Shown here piece after piece: positions 32,639 through 41,019 of a stretch of DNA of 64,000 nucleotides. Each line of letters starts with the position of its first letter. The stretch's first letter is position 1. Below the pieces are notes generated by a model that saw only the letters and a list, made by a program, of their open reading frames with translations, did not search any database and was not told the DNA's origin. Source of the DNA: DASYQD01 sp036005845. Its GTDB lineage: Bacteria > Acidobacteriota > Thermoanaerobaculia > Multivoradales > JAIOJS01. The stretch covers positions 1 to 64,000 of the forward strand of contig DASYQD010000056.1 in NCBI GenBank assembly GCA_036005845.1, written 5' to 3'. The position numbers and the translations under genes are program-made.

Positions 32639-34614
32639 ATCTCGACCTGCATGCCCAGCTCGACGACGCGGTTGGGCGGCAGGTTGAAGTACGAGGTCGC
32701 CGGCCGCGCGTTGCGCGCCATCCAGGCGAACAGCTTCTCGCGCCAGATCCACATGCCGGGATGGTCGGTGGCGAGCAGCGTCTCGCGCGACAGGAAGTAG
32801 CTCACCTGCTGCAGGTCGAGCGGCCGGCCCGGCAGCCGCACGCGCGCCAGCTCCACCGGCACGTCGGGCTCCTCCATGAAGCCGTAGCGCAGGATGACGC
32901 GGTAGAAGCCGTGGTCGAGCGGCACCACCTCCAGCCGGTTGGCCGCCTCGACGCGCGGGATCTCCTGCGTCTCGACGGTCAAGATGATCACCGTCTCGTG
33001 CAGCACGCGGTTGTGCTTCAAGTTGTGCAGCAGCGCCGGCGGCACGCCGTGCGGGTTGCTGTACATGAAGACGGCGATGCCGGGCACGCGCACCACCGGC
33101 TCCAGCGAAATCCCGTGCAGGAACGGCCGCAGCGGCACCGTGCTCCGCCGCAGGCGGTCGGAGAGCACGCGCCGCCCCGTCTTCCACGTCGACATCAGCG
33201 TGAAGACGAGGACGGCCACCGCCAGCGGGAACCAGCCGCCGTGCGCCACCTTGAGCAGATTGGCGCCGAAGAAGGAGCCGTCGACGACGAGGAAGACGAG
33301 ACAGAGCAGGAGCGCCGGCCACCGCCGCCACTTCCAGCGCCGCCGCTCGACGGCGTAGAAGAGGACGGTGGTGATCACCATCGTCGAGGTGACCGCGATG
33401 CCGTACGCCGCGGCGAGGTGCGTCGCCGAGCCGAAGGTCAAGACCAGCGCGATGCAGGAGAGCATCAGCGCCCAGTTCACCGCCGGCACGTAGATCTGCC
33501 CGCGCTCGCGCGCCGAGGTGTGCTCGATCTCCAGGCGCGGCGTGTAGCCGAGCTGCACCGCCTGATGAGTGAGCGAGAACGCCCCCGAGATCACCGCCTG
33601 CGACGCGATGACGGTGGCGACCGTAGCGAGCACGACCAGCGGGTAGGTCGCCCAGCTCGGCGCCAGGTGGTAGAAGGGGTGCACCGCCGTCCTGGGGTCG
33701 CCGAGCACCAGCGCGCCCTGCCCGAAGTAGTTGAGCAGGAGCGCCGGCAGCACGAGCCCGAACCAGCCGATGCGGATGGGCAGCTTGCCGAAGTGGCCCA
33801 TGTCGGCGTAGAGCGCCTCGGCGCCGGTGGCGACGAGGAACACGGAGCCGAGCACGACGAAGCCCTGCCAGCGGTTGAGCGCAAAGAAGCGCACCGCGTA
33901 GAGGGGCGAGACGGCGGCCAGCACGCCGGGCTTCGCCAGCACGTGCCAGAGGCCGAGGCCGGCGAGGACGAAAAACCAGAGCACGATCACCGGCCCGAAG
34001 ATCTTGCCGATGCCGCCGGTGCCGCGGTGCTGGAAGATGAAGAGCACGATCAGCACGCCGATGGTGATGGGGATGACGTAGGGCGTGAAGTACGGCGTCG
34101 CCACCTCGAGCCCCTCGATCGCCGACAGCACCGAGATGGCGGGCGTGATGATGCCGTCGCCGTAGAGCAGCGCGGCGCCGAAGAGGCCGAGGATGAGCAG
34201 GATGCGATAGCGCCCAGCGGCGGCGCGCACCGGCACCACCAGCGCGGTGAGCGCAAGGATGCCACCCTCACCGCGGTTGTCGGCGCGCAGGATGAAGATC
34301 AGGTACTTGATGCTGACGACGACGATGAGCGACCAGAAGATGAGCGACAGCACGCCGTATACGTTGACCGTCGACACCATCAGCGCGTGCGGCCGGTCGG
34401 GCGGCGGTGTCGTGCCGACGTAGAAGCACTCGCGGAAGGCGTAGAGCGGGCTGGTGCCGATGTCGCCGAAGACGACGCCGAGGGCGGTCAGCGTGAGATA
34501 GGCGAGGTACTTGTTGCCGGTGAGGCCGGGCGGCGCCGTGCTGCTGGGCGCGGCGGTGGAGGGCGCCGGCTTCGCGGGCACCGGTGGCGGCTGCGCTGGA
34601 TTTCCCTCGGTCAT
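32635..34614 (-). CDS. kup: Low-affinity potassium transporter Kup
   Basis: 659 aa. After a Pro/Ala-rich N-terminal tail, the Kup family starts at LTALGVVFGDIGTSPLYAFR, the diagnostic first TM segment. Other hallmarks are RADNRGEGGILALTAL, GAALLYGDGIITPAISVLSA, MGHFGKLPIRIGWF and YIPAVNW (here YVPAVNW). Twelve TM segments are followed by a cytoplasmic C-terminal domain (about residues 460-659) with GIAVFMYSNPHGVPPALLHN and FMEEPDVP. It works as a K+/H+ symporter. The gene stands alone. Confidence 0.97.
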   Translation of the reverse strand: MTEGNPAQPPPVPAKPAPSTAAPSSTAPPGLTGNKYLAYLTLTALGVVFGDIGTSPLYAFRECFYVGTTPPPDRPHALMVSTVNVYGVLSLIFWSLIVVVSIKYLIFILRADNRGEGGILALTALVVPVRAAAGRYRILLILGLFGAALLYGDGIITPAISVLSAIEGLEVATPYFTPYVIPITIGVLIVLFIFQHRGTGGIGKIFGPVIVLWFFVLAGLGLWHVLAKPGVLAAVSPLYAVRFFALNRWQGFVVLGSVFLVATGAEALYADMGHFGKLPIRIGWFGLVLPALLLNYFGQGALVLGDPRTAVHPFYHLAPSWATYPLVVLATVATVIASQAVISGAFSLTHQAVQLGYTPRLEIEHTSARERGQIYVPAVNWALMLSCIALVLTFGSATHLAAAYGIAVTSTMVITTVLFYAVERRRWKWRRWPALLLCLVFLVVDGSFFGANLLKVAHGGWFPLAVAVLVFTLMSTWKTGRRVLSDRLRRSTVPLRPFLHGISLEPVVRVPGIAVFMYSNPHGVPPALLHNLKHNRVLHETVIILTVETQEIPRVEAANRLEVVPLDHGFYRVILRYGFMEEPDVPVELARVRLPGRPLDLQQVSYFLSRETLLATDHPGMWIWREKLFAWMARNARPATSYFNLPPNRVVELGMQVEI

Positions 34615-34751
34615 GCCGGCCGCGGCCGCCGCCGGGCCGGCAGGCGCGAGCAGGTGAGTCTACGGCATGTGCCCGAAGTCGATGCCCTTCGCGGTGGCCA
34701 AAGCTCGCGGGGTCGCGGTCGAGCCTGCGCGCCGCGGACCGAGAGCGCGCC

Positions 34752-36083
34752 TCAGTGCTGCTTGACGGCGCCGGACTTGAGCTGGCTCTCGCCCGTCTCC
34801 GGCGCGAAGGCACGGTCGGGCTGGAACATCGCGATCGGCTCGGCCTCGCCGAGCACGAGTTTGGCGACGTGCTCGCCCACCGCCGGGCCGAGCTTGTAGC
34901 CATGGCCCGAGCCGCCGCCGGCGAGCCACGCGTTGGCGACGCCGGGCACCGGTCCGATCAGGTAGTGGCCGTCGGGGCTGTTCTCGTACTGGCAGACGCG
35001 CGACTCGAGGAGCGGCGCAGCGCCGAGGCCGGGGAAGCGCTCGGCGAGCAGCGCGCGGGCGCGGGCGAGCGCGTCGGGCGCCGGCGTGCGCTCGCCGCCC
35101 TCGGGATCGAAGACCTCGCCGCGCGTGTCGTCGGCCACCTTGAAGCCGCGCCGCTCGTTGCCCGGTATGCCGTAGAAGATGCGCTCGCTGCCGAAGTCGA
35201 TCCAGGTCGGCATCGTGCCTTCGCTCCAGCGACCATCGCCAGCGGGAGAGCCGAAGAAGAAGACGTCCTGGCGGGATGGACGCACGTGCGCACCCACCAC
35301 GTCGGGCAGGAGACGGCCCAGCCAGGGACCGCCGGCGAAGACGAACGCGTCGGCCGCGAGCGAGCTGCCGTCGGAGAGCTGCAGCGCGGCGAGGCGGTTG
35401 CTGCCGGCCGCCACGGGCTTCACCGCCAGCTCGCGATACTCGCCGCCCTCGGCGACGAAGCGCTCGACCACCGTGGCGCAGGCGCGCCGCGCCAGCAGGT
35501 AGCCGGCCTCGCGCTCGAGCCACGCGTGGCGAATGCCGTCGAAGCGCACCTGCGGAAAGCGGCGCGCTGCTTCGTCGAGAGCGAGCTCGTCGACCGGCAG
35601 CCCCGCCTCGCGCGCCAGCGGCGCCGAGGTGCGCGCGTACCCGTCGTCGCCGCGGAAGAGCCACAGCGCGCCGGTCGGGTGGTAGAGCTGCTGCCCCACC
35701 GCCCGCTCGTGCTCGCGCCAGAGCGCGAACGCGCGCACGACCCACTCGACGTAGATGCGATCGCGCCCGTAGAGCCCGCGGATCACCCGCGTGTCGCCGC
35801 CCGACGAGGCGCGCGAGTTGCCGGGTCCCCAGGCGTCGAGCAGCGTCACCCGCGCGCCGCGCCGCCGCAGATGCAGCGCCGTCCAGCCGCCGAAGGCGCC
35901 GGCGCCGACGACGGCGACGTGCAGCCCCCGCGCGGCCGGTGACGGCGACGGCGCGGCCGTCGCGCTCGCTGGCGCCGCAGCCGCTGCGCGCGCGCCGGCG
36001 GCCGCGACTCCCCCCGCCATCGGCGCCGCGAGGGCACCCTGCAGGAGCTGCCGCCTGGTCACCGAGCTACCCCTTGCGGACAC
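34752..36083 (-). CDS. Tat-exported FAD-dependent oxidoreductase (sarcosine-oxidase-like)
   Basis: 443 aa. The twin-arginine signal TRRQLLQGALAAPMAGG is followed by an Ala/Pro-rich linker. The dinucleotide fold HVAVVGAGAFGGWTALHLRR starts at about residue 54, followed by the DAO-family S-x-G-GDTRVIRGLYG loop. This pattern (SSGGDTRVIR) matches monomeric sarcosine oxidase and N-methyl-tryptophan oxidase. The C-terminal FAD motif is WLAGGGSGHGYKLGPAVGEHVA. RVCQYENSPDGHYLIGP replaces the usual CxYT...D region; the Cys that anchors FAD covalently in sarcosine oxidase may correspond to this Cys, which would be an inference. Exporting such an enzyme is unusual. The substrate is presumably a secondary amino acid. 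Confidence 0.87.
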   Translation of the reverse strand: MSARGSSVTRRQLLQGALAAPMAGGVAAAGARAAAAAPASATAAPSPSPAARGLHVAVVGAGAFGGWTALHLRRRGARVTLLDAWGPGNSRASSGGDTRVIRGLYGRDRIYVEWVVRAFALWREHERAVGQQLYHPTGALWLFRGDDGYARTSAPLAREAGLPVDELALDEAARRFPQVRFDGIRHAWLEREAGYLLARRACATVVERFVAEGGEYRELAVKPVAAGSNRLAALQLSDGSSLAADAFVFAGGPWLGRLLPDVVGAHVRPSRQDVFFFGSPAGDGRWSEGTMPTWIDFGSERIFYGIPGNERRGFKVADDTRGEVFDPEGGERTPAPDALARARALLAERFPGLGAAPLLESRVCQYENSPDGHYLIGPVPGVANAWLAGGGSGHGYKLGPAVGEHVAKLVLGEAEPIAMFQPDRAFAPETGESQLKSGAVKQH

Positions 36084-36165
36084 GGCGCGAGTCTATGGTG
36101 GATATGCAATCACTGACAGCGCCCAACAATCTGCTGTAGGCGGTGCTTGGCAGCCGCATCCAGCT

Positions 36166-36195
36166 TTGACATACTGGCTCAGCTCTCCATCACAT
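36166..36195 (+). promoter_or_regulatory. Candidate promoter of the caspase-like operon
   Basis: A perfect TTGACA at 36166-36171 followed, after 18 bp, by TCACAT at 36190-36195 (3 of 6 matches to the -10 consensus). It sits directly before the first gene of the four-gene caspase operon. The -10 is weak, so the assignment is tentative. If real, transcription would begin after the ATG at 36194, which favours the ATG at 36239 as the true start. Confidence 0.3.
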
Positions 36196-36238
36196 GCAGC
36201 TGTGCCGGTCTCTGCTGGCCGGCGGAGTCTCGACTGTC

Positions 36239-36958
36239 ATGAATCTAGGGTGGCTCGTGCGCGATTCGAAGATTGTGAAGATCATCGGAGGTCTGGTGAC
36301 CCTGGTAGGGGTGCTGGCATCCGCGGTTGAAATACACGGGTGGTGGGCCGATCGCGAGCTGACGCCGGCGATCGCCGCCAAGATCGAAAGCGCGACCCGA
36401 GACGCTTACCAGCTTCATCCCGATCCCAGTCCGGTTCGCGACCGCGCAGTGTTCGACGCTGTCGCGGCAGTGGCAGCGCGAGAGAAAGTCTCGGCCGAGG
36501 ACGCGATCGAGCTGGCAAGAGAGCTCTCGCGCCGATTGGACCTTGCCGATGAGAGCCTCGAGCGCGGCTTGGTCATGGCCCACGACCACCATTTCGAGCA
36601 GGCGCGAAGAGAGTTCCTGAGCGCCAGCTCGACAGATCCCAAGAGCGCGGCCGCGTGGTCCAATTTGGCGGCCGTCAACTCGATGCTCGGGAGGAACGAC
36701 GAGGCGCGCGACGCCTACAACCAAGCCTTGACGCTGACTCCCGACGACTGGCGAGTGCGCTACAACCTGGGCCTGCTTTTCGCTCGCACCGGCGATCCCG
36801 AAGAGGGCCTGAAGCACGTCTCACGAGCCCTCGCGTATGTCCGCTCCGCCGGCGACAAGAGGCAAGAGCTCGACGACATGCTTCATGACCTGAGAACCGA
36901 TCCCAGCCTCGAGCCGCTGCGGCAGACAACGAGCTTCGCGGCTCTGGTGGGACGCTGA
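36239..36958 (+). CDS. Membrane-anchored TPR protein, first gene of caspase operon
   Basis: 239 aa from ATG 36239, with GGCGGAG 11 bp upstream; an in-frame ATG at 36194 has no Shine-Dalgarno sequence. One TM segment near the N-terminus (IVKIIGGLVTLVGVLASAVEI) is followed by a helical region WWADRELTPAIAAKIESATR. TPR-type repeats then begin near residue 100: EQARREFLSASSTDPKSAAA, then WSNLAAVNSMLGRNDEARDA and VRYNLGLLFARTGDPEEGLK. It is probably a scaffold whose soluble part lies in the periplasm. Its stop is one base from the start of the caspase-like gene, so the two are translated together. The segment from here to 40194 reads less GC-rich than its neighbours. Confidence 0.8.
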   Translation: MNLGWLVRDSKIVKIIGGLVTLVGVLASAVEIHGWWADRELTPAIAAKIESATRDAYQLHPDPSPVRDRAVFDAVAAVAAREKVSAEDAIELARELSRRLDLADESLERGLVMAHDHHFEQARREFLSASSTDPKSAAAWSNLAAVNSMLGRNDEARDAYNQALTLTPDDWRVRYNLGLLFARTGDPEEGLKHVSRALAYVRSAGDKRQELDDMLHDLRTDPSLEPLRQTTSFAALVGR

Positions 36959-36959
36959 G

Positions 36960-38105
36960 ATGGCGTCCGTCCGCCTTCGGCGCCTGTCGTTCTGGGCGGC
37001 GGTGATCCTCGCGCTGGCTGCAGCTCCGGCACGTGCCGATTCGCCCGCCTGCAATCAAGCGCAAGCCATCGTGGACGAGGCCAAGAGCGCGTGGGCCTCC
37101 GGCCAGCCCGCCCATGCAAGCCTGCTCGCCAGGTTGAGCACGGCTCGCGACCTCTGCCCGGCGCTCGGGGAGGCTTGGAAGTACTCCTATTGCAGCGCCC
37201 AAGCCATCGGCGACGCCAACAAGGCACGGATCTACCGCGACCGGGCGCTGTTCAACGGCATCACCCAGCTCGAATGCAGCCCTGGCAGCGTCACGGTGGC
37301 ACCCCTGCCCACCGTCGTGCGCAACAAGTACGCATTGTTGGTGGGCGTTGGAGACTTCGCCGATCCCGACATTCCGAAGCTTCACTTCGCGGCCAAGGAC
37401 GCCCGCGATCTGCGCGCCGTGCTGGTCGACCCCCGATACGGCAACTTCCCGGCGGACAACGTCCGTCTACTCACCGACCAGGACGCGACGCGGGTCAATA
37501 TCCTCAAGGAGCTCAATCGGCTGTCCCTGGAGGCGCAAGAAGACGATCTGGTCCTGCTGTTCTTCAGCAGCCACGGCTCGCCGCACAAGGAAGGCACCGG
37601 TCTGCAGGGTATCGGCTACATCCTCACCCACGATAGCAGTCGCCAGGAAGTTTTCCTCAATGCGCTCGAATTCGACGACCTCGCCTCGAAAGTGTCGACC
37701 ATCCGGGCCCGCCGCAAGGTGACGCTTCTCGACACCTGCTACAGCGGCCAATCCGCGGCCCGCGGCGGCAAGGCGATGGTGCTCGAGGGCTTCGGCGTCG
37801 GCGTCGACATGGCCAAGCTGTTCCTCTCCGGCGAGGGCAGCTACATCATCACTTCGAGCAGCGCCAACGAGGTCTCGTTCGAGAGCGATCAGCTCAAGAA
37901 CGGTTACTTCACGTATTACCTCATCGAAGCGCTGCGCCAGGGCGCGGAACCTCCGACCCTCGCCGAGGTCTTCAGCCGCCTGAGCTCGCAGGTGAGGGCC
38001 TCGGTGGCGCGCGACAAGGGTGCCCCGCAGAACCCGCACATGCTGCCGGAAGACGGCAAGGGCGATCTCAGGATCGGCGTCGTGCCGCAACAGCTTCAAC
38101 GTTGA
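36960..38105 (+). CDS. Exported caspase-like (peptidase C14) protein
   Basis: 381 aa. A signal peptide (FWAAVILALAAAPARA) is followed by a short helical region with Cys pairs (ACNQAQ, LCPALG, YCSAQA, LECSPG) and the p20-like caspase domain starting at KYALLVGVGDFADPDIPKL. The catalytic dyad is intact: His205 in LFFSSHGSPHK and Cys260 in LLDTCYSGQSAARGG. The conserved acidic residue before the His strand and the loop SYIITSSSANEVSFES are also present. It belongs to the bacterial metacaspase/orthocaspase-type C14 group. Because it has a signal peptide, it would act outside the cytoplasm, unlike cytosolic effector caspases. Substrate specificity is unknown (S1 pocket not judged). Linked to TPR, unknown and DUF4384 genes. 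Confidence 0.92.
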   Translation: MASVRLRRLSFWAAVILALAAAPARADSPACNQAQAIVDEAKSAWASGQPAHASLLARLSTARDLCPALGEAWKYSYCSAQAIGDANKARIYRDRALFNGITQLECSPGSVTVAPLPTVVRNKYALLVGVGDFADPDIPKLHFAAKDARDLRAVLVDPRYGNFPADNVRLLTDQDATRVNILKELNRLSLEAQEDDLVLLFFSSHGSPHKEGTGLQGIGYILTHDSSRQEVFLNALEFDDLASKVSTIRARRKVTLLDTCYSGQSAARGGKAMVLEGFGVGVDMAKLFLSGEGSYIITSSSANEVSFESDQLKNGYFTYYLIEALRQGAEPPTLAEVFSRLSSQVRASVARDKGAPQNPHMLPEDGKGDLRIGVVPQQLQR

Positions 38106-38122
38106 TTTTGGAGGAGGGTGTC

Positions 38123-39418
38123 ATGCGACGGATCGTGCTCGCAGCGACGGTGCTGGGTTTTGCCATCATCCTCGGGCTGCCCGCGAGTGCCCGCGCCGGC
38201 GACGGCTTCGGCATGCTCAACAAGGATTATGCGTACCTGCAGCGCACGCACCCGCCGAAGGTCTTCCTCCGCGGCACGCGCATCGCCGTTCACGCTTCGT
38301 CGCAGCAGCATGAGCTCGACGGCACGGCCGAACGTTTTCGTACTCAGTTGGAAAGCGAGATCGTCAGCGCGGATCCGCGGCTCACTCTCGATGCCAGCCG
38401 TCCGGAGATTCTCGTCGACGTGGCGGTGGTCGAGAGCCGTGGCAATGAACGGTGGGAAAACCGCACCGTGATGAAGTCGCGCGAGAACGGCAAGGATTCG
38501 AAAGGCCACACCGTGTATACGCAATACGAGGCCACCGTCCAGTTCAAGATCGTGACCTACTCCTTCGGCGTGGCCTACAAGGTCCAGGACGCACGCACCA
38601 AGGCAAGCCTGGACGCCGACACCATCACCCGTCGCTACGACCAGACCTTCGAGGAAGGGAAGGGTGCTCCCGAGGTCGCCACGCTGGAGTCGACCCTCAT
38701 GGGCCAAGCCATCGAGGCGATCCGCGTGCGCATCACGCCTTCGCGCGAGCAGATCGGCGTGCTCGTTCCGCGTGGCAGCCTGAAGGACCTCTCGAACCTC
38801 GCTTCGGCCGGCCTTTGGAACCAATACCTGGAAGCCATGGAGTCGCTGCCGGCGAGGCCCAAGCCGGCAGACGAGGCTTACCGCCAGTACGCCATGGGCC
38901 TGGCCTATGAAGCTCTGGGCTATGCAGCAGAGAGCAGCACCGACGACACCCTCAAGTATCTGCAGCAGGCGTCGGCCTACTACAACCAGGCGCTGCAAAT
39001 GAATCCCGGAGAGAAGTATTTCTCGCAGCCCTACGAGCGCAGCGCGTTCGCGACCATGTTCGGGCATGCCGAGAAGGCGGACAGCTCGACCTACGCGGCG
39101 CCGCTCCAGCGCGTCAAAGGCGCGCTCGTCGACTACCAGCGCATCAAGGAGTTCGCCAACGGCGGACCGGCGGCGGCGGCAGGCTCGAAGGGCGTCGCCG
39201 TCGGCGGCGCGGCACCGGCGGCCGCCAATACGCTCGACAACGCCGGCGTGATCGAGATGGTGAAGGCCGGGCTGCCGGAGGACGTCATCCTGACTGCGAT
39301 CGACGACGCAGCGAACCCGAGCTTCGACACTTCGCCGCGCGCGCTGATCGATCTCAGCAAAGCAAAGGTAAGCAAGAAGATCATGCAGCGCATCCAGGCG
39401 CGCGCGGGCCAGTCGTGA
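38123..39418 (+). CDS. Unnamed exported protein of the caspase operon
   Basis: 431 aa. GGAGGAGGG precedes the ATG at 38123, and the signal peptide is LAATVLGFAIILGLPASARA. Three parts can be seen. The first is a beta-rich domain of about 190 residues (KVFLRGTRIAVHASSQQHEL ... RPEILVDVAVVESRGNERWE) in which long charged stretches suggest a curli/lipoprotein-like assembly fold. The second is a helical TPR-like region (YAMGLAYEALGYAAESSTDD ... YYNQALQMNPGEKYF). The third is a C-terminal motif of about 50 residues (VIEMVKAGLPEDVILTAIDD, then FDTSPRALIDLSKAKVSKKI), similar to a short tail I have seen on many acidobacterial exported proteins. The stop overlaps the DUF4384 gene start. Function unknown. 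Confidence 0.8.
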   Translation: MRRIVLAATVLGFAIILGLPASARAGDGFGMLNKDYAYLQRTHPPKVFLRGTRIAVHASSQQHELDGTAERFRTQLESEIVSADPRLTLDASRPEILVDVAVVESRGNERWENRTVMKSRENGKDSKGHTVYTQYEATVQFKIVTYSFGVAYKVQDARTKASLDADTITRRYDQTFEEGKGAPEVATLESTLMGQAIEAIRVRITPSREQIGVLVPRGSLKDLSNLASAGLWNQYLEAMESLPARPKPADEAYRQYAMGLAYEALGYAAESSTDDTLKYLQQASAYYNQALQMNPGEKYFSQPYERSAFATMFGHAEKADSSTYAAPLQRVKGALVDYQRIKEFANGGPAAAAGSKGVAVGGAAPAAANTLDNAGVIEMVKAGLPEDVILTAIDDAANPSFDTSPRALIDLSKAKVSKKIMQRIQARAGQS

Positions 39419-40194
39419 GAGCGCTCGCCTGCGGCTGGCTCATCGCGGCGTCGGCGATCAGTACGATCGCCGCCGCCGCCAACGGCGACACGACGGCGAG
39501 CGGCGCGAAGGAGATCTTCTTCACGACGCGACGCACGATCGTCGTACCGGCACCGGTCCCGGCCGCGGTACCGCCAAAGCAAGTGCACGCCGGCGGTCCT
39601 CACCAGTCACCCGCGGTGCGGCCGCAAGCCGCACCCGCGTCAGGCACCGTACTGGCAAGCCAGCGACCGAGCATCGCTCCGACGGCAACGTCGCTCGCGC
39701 TGCGGTTCTGGGTGGAGTTGCTGCGCGGAGACCCGCGCGGCCCCGGCATGCCGATGCCTCCCGACAGCCGGTTTCATTCCGGCGACCGCGTGCGCTTGCA
39801 TTTCGAGAGCAACGTGTCCGGTTACCTCAGCTTGTTCCAGCTCGGGACCAACGGCGCGGCGAGCCGACTGTACCCAGACCCCGAGAAGGGCGAGGTCTCA
39901 TACAAGCTGCCGCCTGACGAGGGCCGAGCGATACCCGAAGGCGTTTCCTGGTTCCGCTTCGACGAGCAAGCTGGCGTCGAACATCTGTTCGTAGCCTTCG
40001 CGGCGAGACCGGAGCAGCTGCTGGCGCTCAAGCTCGCCTCACGCATGGCGCCCGCCGAAACCAAGCATCTGATCGCCGGCGGCAAGAACCTCTTGCTGGA
40101 GACCGAACGAGAGGACCTCTCCCAGGTCGGCACGTTCGTGGCAAGCCTGGCAGGCGACGCGATCATCGTGCCCATCGATCTCATCCACGACTGA
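39415..40194 (+). CDS. Exported DUF4384 protein, last gene of the caspase operon
   Basis: 259 aa. The GTG at 39415 overlaps the upstream stop (GTGA). A signal-like N-terminus (ALACGWLIAASAISTIAAAANG) is followed by a Pro-rich linker. The DUF4384 domain spans about residues 95-200: FRSGDRVRLHFE-type core, here FHSGDRVRLHFESNVSGYLS, then LFQLGTNGAASRLYPDPEKG. DUF4384 is a beta-sandwich found attached to Ser/Thr kinases, caspase-like proteases and lipoproteins; its function is unproven. The C-terminal 60 residues (KHLIAGGKNLLLETEREDLS) are not recognised. Co-translation with a secreted caspase suggests one envelope pathway. Confidence 0.85.
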   Translation: MRALACGWLIAASAISTIAAAANGDTTASGAKEIFFTTRRTIVVPAPVPAAVPPKQVHAGGPHQSPAVRPQAAPASGTVLASQRPSIAPTATSLALRFWVELLRGDPRGPGMPMPPDSRFHSGDRVRLHFESNVSGYLSLFQLGTNGAASRLYPDPEKGEVSYKLPPDEGRAIPEGVSWFRFDEQAGVEHLFVAFAARPEQLLALKLASRMAPAETKHLIAGGKNLLLETEREDLSQVGTFVASLAGDAIIVPIDLIHD

Positions 40195-40248
40195 TTCTCT
40201 CGCCGTCGGCGCCGAGCTGGGCAATACTCGGGCATCCGTGGAGATGCC

Positions 40249-41010
40249 TTGACGAGCGAAGCCGCGCAGCAAGACTTCCGCGGCCGCGTGGCGATCGTCA
40301 CCGGCGCGGCTCGCGGTCTCGGCCGCGCCACGGTGGCGCGGCTGCACGAGCGCGGCGCCGCGGTGGCCATCCACGTGCGCGACCTGGCGCGTGCCGAGGC
40401 CGTGGCTCGCGAGCTCGGTGAGCGCACGCTGGCGGTCGACGGCGACCTCGCCGGCGACGGGATCCCCGCACGGATTGTGGCGCGCACGCTCGACCGCTTC
40501 GGACGCGTCGACGTCCTCGTCAACAACGCCGCGCTGCCGCTGACGACGCGCTTCGCGCAGATCACCGCCGAGGAGTGGCGACGGGCGTTCGAGGTGAACC
40601 TCACCGCTCCGTTCCTGCTCATGCAGGCGGTGCTGCCGGCGATGCACGCGCAGGGCTACGGACGCATCGTCAATGTCTCGTCGACCGCCGGCCGCATGGT
40701 GAGCACGCTCGGCGGCGCGCACTACACGGCGTCGAAGACCGGGCTGCTGGGGTTGACGCGGGCGGCGGCCAAGGAGCTGGGCCGCTTCGGCATCACGGTC
40801 AACGCCGTCTGCCCGGGGATGATCGACACCGAGCTGACGCGCGAGAATGCAGCCGACGAGCGGCTCGCGGAGCTGGCGCGGAGCTTCCCGGTGCCTCGGC
40901 TGGGCACCGCGCGCGAGGTCGCCGACCTCATCTGCTTCGCCGCCTCGGAGGCCGCCGGCTACGTCACCGGCGCCGCGCTCGACATCAACGGCGGCGACTT
41001 GATGATGTAG
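40249..41010 (+). CDS. Short-chain dehydrogenase/reductase (FabG-like)
   Basis: 253 aa. The cofactor motif is VAIVTGAARGLGRATVARL (TGxxxGxG), then VLVNNAALPL (NNAG region), catalytic Ser in VNVSSTAGRM and YxxxK in HYTASKTGLLG. The C-terminus FAASEAAGYVTGAALDINGG is the classical SDR end. The acidic or basic residue that decides NAD or NADP is AIHVRDLARA, where Arg suggests NADP. Substrate unknown; 3-oxoacyl-ACP reductase-like. The start is TTG at 40249, after a GGAG site at 40240-40243; no better in-frame start is present. A symporter gene follows 9 bp later. Confidence 0.93.
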   Translation: MTSEAAQQDFRGRVAIVTGAARGLGRATVARLHERGAAVAIHVRDLARAEAVARELGERTLAVDGDLAGDGIPARIVARTLDRFGRVDVLVNNAALPLTTRFAQITAEEWRRAFEVNLTAPFLLMQAVLPAMHAQGYGRIVNVSSTAGRMVSTLGGAHYTASKTGLLGLTRAAAKELGRFGITVNAVCPGMIDTELTRENAADERLAELARSFPVPRLGTAREVADLICFAASEAAGYVTGAALDINGGDLMM

Positions 41011-41019
41011 GAGGAGCGA

